Assembly (NCBI GenBank): GCA_000467715.1
Contig: AJFK01000049.1
Location: forward strand, 1 to 63,171
Source of the DNA: Hysterium pulicare CBS 123377
Lineage: Eukaryota; Ascomycota; Dothideomycetes; Hysteriales; Hysteriaceae
DNA length: 63,171 nucleotides
Direction: 5' to 3'
A program made the translations under genes and the position numbers. Each line of letters starts with the position of its first letter. The stretch's first letter is position 1. The notes below the pieces were generated by a model. That model saw nothing but the letters and a program-made list of their open reading frames with translations, did not search any database and was not told the DNA's origin. Shown here piece after piece: positions 59,101-63,171 of this stretch.

Positions 59101-59633
59101 CTTTCTTTCGCCTTGACGGACGTACCCCTATCGCGCAGCGGCAGGATATGCTTGATGAGTTCTACCAAGATACGACGATTCCAGTCTTCATGCTCAGCAC
59201 TAAGTCTGGTGGTGCTGGTATCAATTTGGCCTGCGCCAACAAAGTCATTATTTTCGATTCATCTTTCAATCCGCAGGACGATATCCAGGCCGAGAATCGC
59301 GCTCACAGAGTGGGTCAGACAAGGGAGGTTGAGGTTATCAGACTGGTAACTCGCGGTACCATTGAGGAGCAAATTCATGCGTTGGGTGTTTCTAAGCTTG
59401 CTCTTGACCAGATGGTGGCCGGTGAGACGTCATCTTCCGACGTAAAGGGAAGTGGCAAGAGTTCTAAGGAGAAGGTCCAAACATTATCAGCGGCGGAAGA
59501 AATAGGTCTCGAAGCTGTAGAGGATATGCTTCTTGCGGAGTTCCAAAAGAGCAATAAAGAGGGGGCAGAAGACTTGAGGGAACAATATTTGACCAGCTTG
59601 AAAGCTGCCGGTCTGGATATGTTCGCCGGATGA
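56166..59633 (+). CDS. fun30: SNF2-family chromatin remodeler Fun30 (SMARCAD1-like)
   Basis: Single exon, 1155 residues from the first in-frame ATG at 56166. The N-terminal ~220 residues are disordered. A CUE-like ubiquitin-binding segment lies at about 225-270 (PSKTIRELQNALAAKKGNYD, then DAMDLLMASDN). An acidic patch follows (SDVEEDEGIVISSESEAEAE). The ATPase starts near 575 with LKDYQLVGLNWL, Walker A DDMGLGKT, the box II variant DEGH that is typical of Fun30/SMARCAD1, and LLTGTPLQNNLQEL. The helicase C-terminal lobe has VFSQFTSVMDILE, FRLDGRT and QAENRAHRVGQTREVEV. The enzyme moves or exchanges nucleosomes and aids heterochromatin silencing and DNA end resection. Size and motif order are normal. 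Confidence 0.94.
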   Translation: MYDPIDSSSPIRGGDSRPSLTQHDAYADHCTEPTIPLHGVQSSHFPRPVPSPSQFGTQPTQILDTPKPLRRMNDDTQVQVLASSPTVYRSSLSPATTHRPLASIIAPPGTYLRRPPPQQRTAPIDLTSDPPIEDDSDEEETTRSNIKPSIFESSRARQVRVEETPQKRSFNLSEYTYKSNLSRKRPAEDGDSPPVEKKRMPNIRQSGPARALPVQADIELEDIPDFEIRRKVERMKVIVPSKTIRELQNALAAKKGNYDDAMDLLMASDNPVTIEDSEDELAIIPSKTASPVKLNAKREVKAPNRSIQQKFSSIQAISSTAPDVQSQYRKKGRLVRGRKFPSSSPPSTPQTLVSRPRRPDQNVSDVEEDEGIVISSESEAEAEALDDNVQDDNLLSFLNNCSVEDLVDLSNQKEDDVRLVLSKRPFRSLGEVSAVSSDSQSSGSIKVKGRKAKKIPIGEKVLDYAQDMWDGYQAVDELVTKCEQLAQPLAVAMSRWGVDIFGAAKDGELALTNLDLTNLDSTKSKTSPARDSGIGTPRSPGWVPEDSEHHPVTKAPRSNTSFLKKPSIMAENVELKDYQLVGLNWLSLLWQHEMSCILADDMGLGKTCQVIAFLSHLHEREVPGPHLIIVPGSTLENWLREFQHFSPSLVVEPYYGSQRDREEYREQIEENRKSIDCLVTTYDVAFKPDDNKFLRRLKPAVCVYDEGHVLRNYNTKRYKNLMRINADFRLLLTGTPLQNNLQELASILAFIMPTLFQERQQDLAIVFKHKAKTTESDHGALLSTQRISRARSMMTPFVLRRKKAQVLQHLPTKTCRLEYCELTPLQRTIYSEQLTRQRKVLEDRTVGIVTKDHTNIMMKLRQAAIHPLLFRHRYNDTIIRKMAKSSVKEDVFENSDPDVVFQELEGYYDYECQQLCLNHPAHLGRYRLKNEEWMDSGKVRKLAELLNRFKQNGDRTLVFSQFTSVMDILEWVLETLDMAFFRLDGRTPIAQRQDMLDEFYQDTTIPVFMLSTKSGGAGINLACANKVIIFDSSFNPQDDIQAENRAHRVGQTREVEVIRLVTRGTIEEQIHALGVSKLALDQMVAGETSSSDVKGSGKSSKEKVQTLSAAEEIGLEAVEDMLLAEFQKSNKEGAEDLREQYLTSLKAAGLDMFAG

Positions 59634-60357
59634 GGTGGTTCGAGGTCTTCAATATGACTTTTAAGTTCAATCTTGCTCATAAAGACATGTCGAGAATAGT
59701 CTGAGCGGCATTGTGCAGTCTGCTGCTCGCCGCGTTCCGTTTTCCAGGTCATATGGGCCATTTTCCAAGGCTGGTTGGGGCGCTATGTTGACGCTGTTCC
59801 TATCATTTTGGCTTGGCTTGTGGACTTGGCTATTCCCAGCATTTGCATAGATTGGAGTCGCACTAAGAGTCTACGAGTCGGTTTTTGTGTGCTTGCTAGA
59901 TAATGTTATTGCATTGGCATCTACAGCTAATGAGAAAATCGGAGGCTGGTGGAGGAACATGTATGATAGCTTGAATCGAAAAACGGGAAGCCTTGTTCTC
60001 GATGGTGGATGTACAACCTTGGAATATTGATATACGTTACCCTGCTATATGTTTCGCCCCAGCCGGGCGATAAGCGAGCCGAAGTTTCAACCCGACGCCA
60101 CTGCCCTGACTGCAAGGCCAACTAGCGTAAGCCGCTAGCTGCCGGCAACCGATCCGAAGCTGCCTGCTCCAAATATATTGCTGTCTGCCCTCTCTTCAAC
60201 AAACCCTCACCAACCACGCCCTCATCCACGCTGCACGCACGACGTTGCTCCATCTTTCAGATTCAAATCTACGCACCACTCGGATTCTAATCACCGCATC
60301 GGCATACCACAATTTACCACACTCGCTCTATCCTCGCGCTTCGCAGCGCCAACGACT
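59634..60357. other. Spacer and leader upstream of Mex67-like gene
   Basis: About 720 bp. The right 180 bp are open in frame with the next gene but lack an ATG and are CT-rich, as expected of a leader. No other gene is seen. Confidence 0.4.
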
Positions 60358-61365
60358 ATGGCCGCGCTCAATTCTGCCCGCCGCGGCCCCTCTAGGCCTA
60401 TCCACAGTCGAACTAATCACCGAGGCCGCATTCAGAAACAACGAATAGATCGCGATGGAGATCTCGTTATGCAGTCTCCCACGAAACGTCAAAGGTCCTC
60501 AAAGCCAATCAAAGAGCCTGTTGCGCCAACGACCTCGCCTCAACCCGATGTGGACATCAAACAACTCCTCCAAAACGTCCTGGACCGGCGCTATAATGCA
60601 GAAACCAAACTCCTTGATCTGTCTGCTCTAGCGACAGACCCCGGATTACAGCAGGTCGGCATGTTTGACGCTACAAGCACGCAATCCAAGTTCTTTCCGG
60701 CTCTCATGAAGATCTGCGACACTCAGTTACCCTCCTCCCAACAAAAACGCGATTTCGTTGAGAGCGTGTCACTTGCTAGCAATAACCTTCCCAACATTGC
60801 CGTTGTTACAACGCTGGCGCAAACTTTTCCCGATCTCAAGAATCTCGATCTCTCCGGCAACAAATTCAAGGATCTCAAATCACTCATTGGTTGGAAGCGT
60901 CGATTCCGAAACCTTGATCTCTTGGTCTTGGAAAACAATCCCATCCAGAGCTCTGGTCCAGGCTGGGAGTCCCAGCTCATCGAATGGTACCCAAAACTCC
61001 GCACTCTCAATGGGGTGCAAGTCCGCACCGACGAACAAGTCACACTTTCCGAACTATTCCGCATTACCGGAATGACCGAGGAGTACGCGAGGCAATGCCT
61101 GGACGCCAGTGCGTGGGATTTGAAAAGCGCTCTCTCGACCTTTGAGACTTACAAATCTACCTTGCCTCAAGAAGCCTTTACCAAACCGGACAAGAGGGAA
61201 GACCAGAAGTCACAACCACCCCGATATGGGCCGAAACCGCTCAACAATCAACCCCGCTCACAATTCAATCAGTTGGGATCTCATCAAAACAACCAATCAA
61301 GGCCCCAAAACAGCCAATCACGCCCACAAAACAAACACTGGCGGCCCCGTCGAAACGACGCCTGA
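60358..61365 (+). CDS. Mex67-like protein lacking RRM and NTF2-like domains
   Basis: Single exon, 335 residues from the first ATG. The N-terminus (RGRIQKQRIDRDGDLVM) resembles that of the fungal mRNA export receptor Mex67. Leucine-rich repeats lie at about 135-220 (FPDLKNLDLSGNKFKDLKSL, LLVLENNPIQ, LIEWYPKLRTLNGVQVRTDE). The TAP-C (UBA-like) domain follows almost directly at 230-280 (GMTEEYARQCLDASAWDLK, then SALSTFETYKSTLPQEAF), which in Mex67 binds FG nucleoporins. True Mex67 has an NTF2-like domain, which binds Mtr2, between LRR and TAP-C, and that is absent here. The tail is a Gln/Asn/Pro/Arg-rich RNA-binding-like stretch. It is likely a reduced paralog, possibly an RNA-bound nuclear-pore adaptor. 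Its role is unknown. Confidence 0.8.
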   Translation: MAALNSARRGPSRPIHSRTNHRGRIQKQRIDRDGDLVMQSPTKRQRSSKPIKEPVAPTTSPQPDVDIKQLLQNVLDRRYNAETKLLDLSALATDPGLQQVGMFDATSTQSKFFPALMKICDTQLPSSQQKRDFVESVSLASNNLPNIAVVTTLAQTFPDLKNLDLSGNKFKDLKSLIGWKRRFRNLDLLVLENNPIQSSGPGWESQLIEWYPKLRTLNGVQVRTDEQVTLSELFRITGMTEEYARQCLDASAWDLKSALSTFETYKSTLPQEAFTKPDKREDQKSQPPRYGPKPLNNQPRSQFNQLGSHQNNQSRPQNSQSRPQNKHWRPRRNDA

Positions 61366-61733
61366 AGGGAACTTAGGAACGAGCGGAATCAGATTGATGT
61401 TATGACGATGATAGACGAGACCACATTGTGATTTGGATTCTGGCTGAAATTGCATTCCAGTAATTGTGTATTTTTGTTCGTGGGATTTCTACTCCCGGGT
61501 TTGGGAGTGTCGGACAGAGGTATGGAATATGAACGGATGGGTCGGACATTGCAAAGATACCCTAGCAGCCCTACATACAAAGTCCTCCTAAGAAGAGGCC
61601 CTCCGCGAAGAGGTCTTTACATTATCACACGTAGTCTATTTTGAATTGGTGATCTCAATGTTCTACCTTTTTTTTCCCTTGGCATTGTTGTTGTACCCCT
61701 CCTGTTCAACCTCGGGAAGCCCACCCGGCCCTC
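61366..61733. other. Spacer between Mex67-like and Nudix genes
   Basis: About 370 bp with the 3' UTR and the promoter of the next plus-strand gene. Nothing else is seen. Confidence 0.4.
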
Positions 61734-62958
61734 ATGAGTCTCGATTTCTCGACGCCATGGCTCGCGAGACCGGACACTATGGCCATGTTAAGTCCAACTT
61801 CTACTGTAGGTCATCTTATTCTATACCAATAGCACAGCCTCACAGTAATATAGCAAGCAATCGCTCGATTGCGAGCGTACCGACCGCCGCCTACACAATA
61901 TCACAATCTTCCCCTAAATCGCCGAGCCGCAGTCCTGATTCTGCTCTTTGCAGACCGCACCGGTGACCTAAGGGTAGTCCTCACGATGCGCGCAAGTACA
62001 TTGAAGTCCTGTCAGTTCATCCAGCAAATACCGATCTCTCCGTTGCTGATGCTCGAGACCACTTAGATGCTGGGCAAGCTGCACTTCCTGGAGGTTGGGG
62101 CCCCACCACGAACCCTTGGGCTTTCCCTGTGCTAACTTTGTTCTCTCGCTGTCCATAGGCAAAGCCGACACTGTGTCCGAGACTGCTTTTGACACCGCGA
62201 GACGGGAGGCATACGAAGAGATTGGTCTGCCCATAGACAATACGAAGCTCCCATCACCATTCCGCGTGGAGCACCTCTGCCAATTACCGGCAAACCTAGC
62301 CAAAACTGAGCTCGGCGTAAGACCTTGCGTTGCATTACTCTCCGCCACTCCTGCGCCCTCGTCCAGCAGCATCCAGATAGAATATCCATCCTCATCCATC
62401 TCAACAGTCGAAAGCAGTCTGATACCTCGGCTGGATGCGAAAGAGGTTGCGGCCGTCTTCACAGCTCCATTTCATAACTTTTTGCGGAAGACAGATGAAT
62501 TGCTGCATGAGAGTGCACCCGCAGATACCTTTCCCGGGGCAGAAGCAGCAGGATTTCCCTCGGCATGGTACAAGGGTAGCTGGACAGACTGGCACGAAAG
62601 TCGTTGGCGAATGCATAGCTTCTACGTTCCGATATCTGGTCAAACGGTGACTAGACCCAAGCGCAGAGACTCAAAGCCTCATTCCCAAGTCACACAGCCA
62701 TCTTCAAGCAGGGGAAAAGAGGATGATATTGACCCGCTTGAAAATCTAACTAGATTCCGGGTTTTCGGAATGACAGCCCGAATCTTGGTAGATGCAGCTA
62801 GGGTGGCGTACGGGGAAGAGCCAGAGTTCGAGCATAATGCCCACTTTGGTGACGAGGACATGATCGCTAGGTTACTGAAAATAGGGAGGTTAAGTGAGAA
62901 GAGAGGGCCAAGGGATGAGCTCACAAAAAGTGTATTGAAAGAAGCCGCTAAGATATAA
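61734..62958 (+). CDS. pcd1: Peroxisomal CoA diphosphatase, Nudix family (Pcd1-like)
   Basis: Four exons, 61734-61805, 61854-62010, 62067-62093 and 62159-62958, encode up to 351 residues. Joining gives RLRAYRPPPTQYHNLPLNRR, AAVLILLFADR, RVVLTMRASTLKSYAGQAAL and the Nudix box PGGKADTVSETAFDTARREA then YEEIGLP, with one extra residue before the first Glu as in yeast Pcd1. It hydrolyses CoA and CoA derivatives to phosphopantetheine and 3',5'-ADP, usually in peroxisomes. The C-terminus ends VLKEAAKI, not a standard PTS1 such as SKL, so targeting is open. Exon 3 is only 27 nt. The start is uncertain: in-frame ATGs at 61779 and 61785 would shorten the N-terminus by 15 or 17 residues and look equally good. 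Confidence 0.86.
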
Positions 62959-63171
62959 TATTAAGGATCCAATAATTTCAAGTAGATAATTATGTAAGCA
63001 TTTCGCGTAATTTATTATAGTTTAGAAAATTAAAAAATATATATATATAGCTTTAAGCTTAAATTAAGTTATAACTTAGTTTATATATATAAATATAAAT
63101 AAAGTTTTTATTAAAGCTTAGAGTAAACTTAAGTAATTAAATAGTAGATTTAGTAGTTCTATATAAAAGTT
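62959..63171. repeat. AT-rich RIP-like tail, cut by window end
   Basis: From about 62990 the sequence becomes almost only A and T, with TATA and TTAA steps and very few CA or TG. It resembles the 40 kb block and is probably the edge of a RIP-degraded repeat that continues beyond the window. Confidence 0.55.

Overview
The window looks like nuclear DNA of a filamentous ascomycete, most likely a Leotiomycete-type Pezizomycotina. Genes carry short introns (about 48-110 nt, GTRNGT...YAG) and are spaced by 0.3-2 kb on both strands. The products are typical of this group: PalC, an FSH hydrolase, a DUF6640 protein, a DUF2406 protein, kinesin-3, complex I 12 kDa subunit and an APC permease. At 40.0-40.4 kb and at the right end there are AT-rich, CpA/TpG-poor blocks of the kind made by RIP. 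The taxon is inferred from gene style, not proven.

Layout. 0.5-2.5 kb: FSH-type serine hydrolase and a small DUF6640 membrane protein. 3.1-8.1 kb (minus): a 1592-aa F-box protein in three exons. 8.7-11.4 kb: actin-binding protein Abp1 (ADF-H plus two SH3). 11.7-13.2 kb: PalC (BRO1). 14.2-16.2 kb: APC-family permease. 16.7-18.2 kb: SH3BGR/thioredoxin-fold protein with a poly-Glu tail. 18.5-20.2 kb (minus): bZIP factor behind an almost 2 kb gene-free upstream region. 22.2-23.7 kb (minus): Kv-beta-type aldo-keto reductase in eight exons. 24.7-25.3 kb: secreted protein. 25.6-26.0 kb (minus): broken alpha/beta hydrolase. 27.0-31.9 kb (minus): kinesin-3, divergent from TRM5 at 32.2-33.8 kb. 34.1-37.3 kb (minus): complex I 12 kDa subunit, an unknown protein and a SUR7/PalI membrane protein. 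38.6-39.4 kb (minus): unknown. 39.9-40.4 kb: degraded repeat with short terminal inverted repeats. 41.4-46.1 kb: a disordered protein and two Cys-rich unknowns. 47.0-49.0 kb: calnexin. 49.5-51.4 kb: methylmalonate-semialdehyde dehydrogenase. 53.3-54.8 kb: DUF2406 protein. 55.4-55.8 kb (minus): VMA21 in three short exons. 56.2-59.6 kb: FUN30 remodeler. 60.4-61.4 kb: Mex67-like protein without RRM and NTF2-like domains. 61.7-63.0 kb: PCD1-type Nudix hydrolase. An AT-rich tail closes the window.

Most of the window is housekeeping: actin patch, pH signalling, microtubule transport, tRNA modification, respiration, ER folding, V-ATPase assembly, chromatin and CoA turnover. There is no secondary-metabolite cluster, no autonomous transposon and no clear multi-gene defence system. 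The most unusual points are the cluster of GC-AG introns in the aldo-keto reductase gene, the hydrolase pseudogene, the reduced Mex67-like gene and the RIP-like element. Exon boundaries were worked out by hand from splice signals, reading frame and family knowledge. Where a start is uncertain this is stated.
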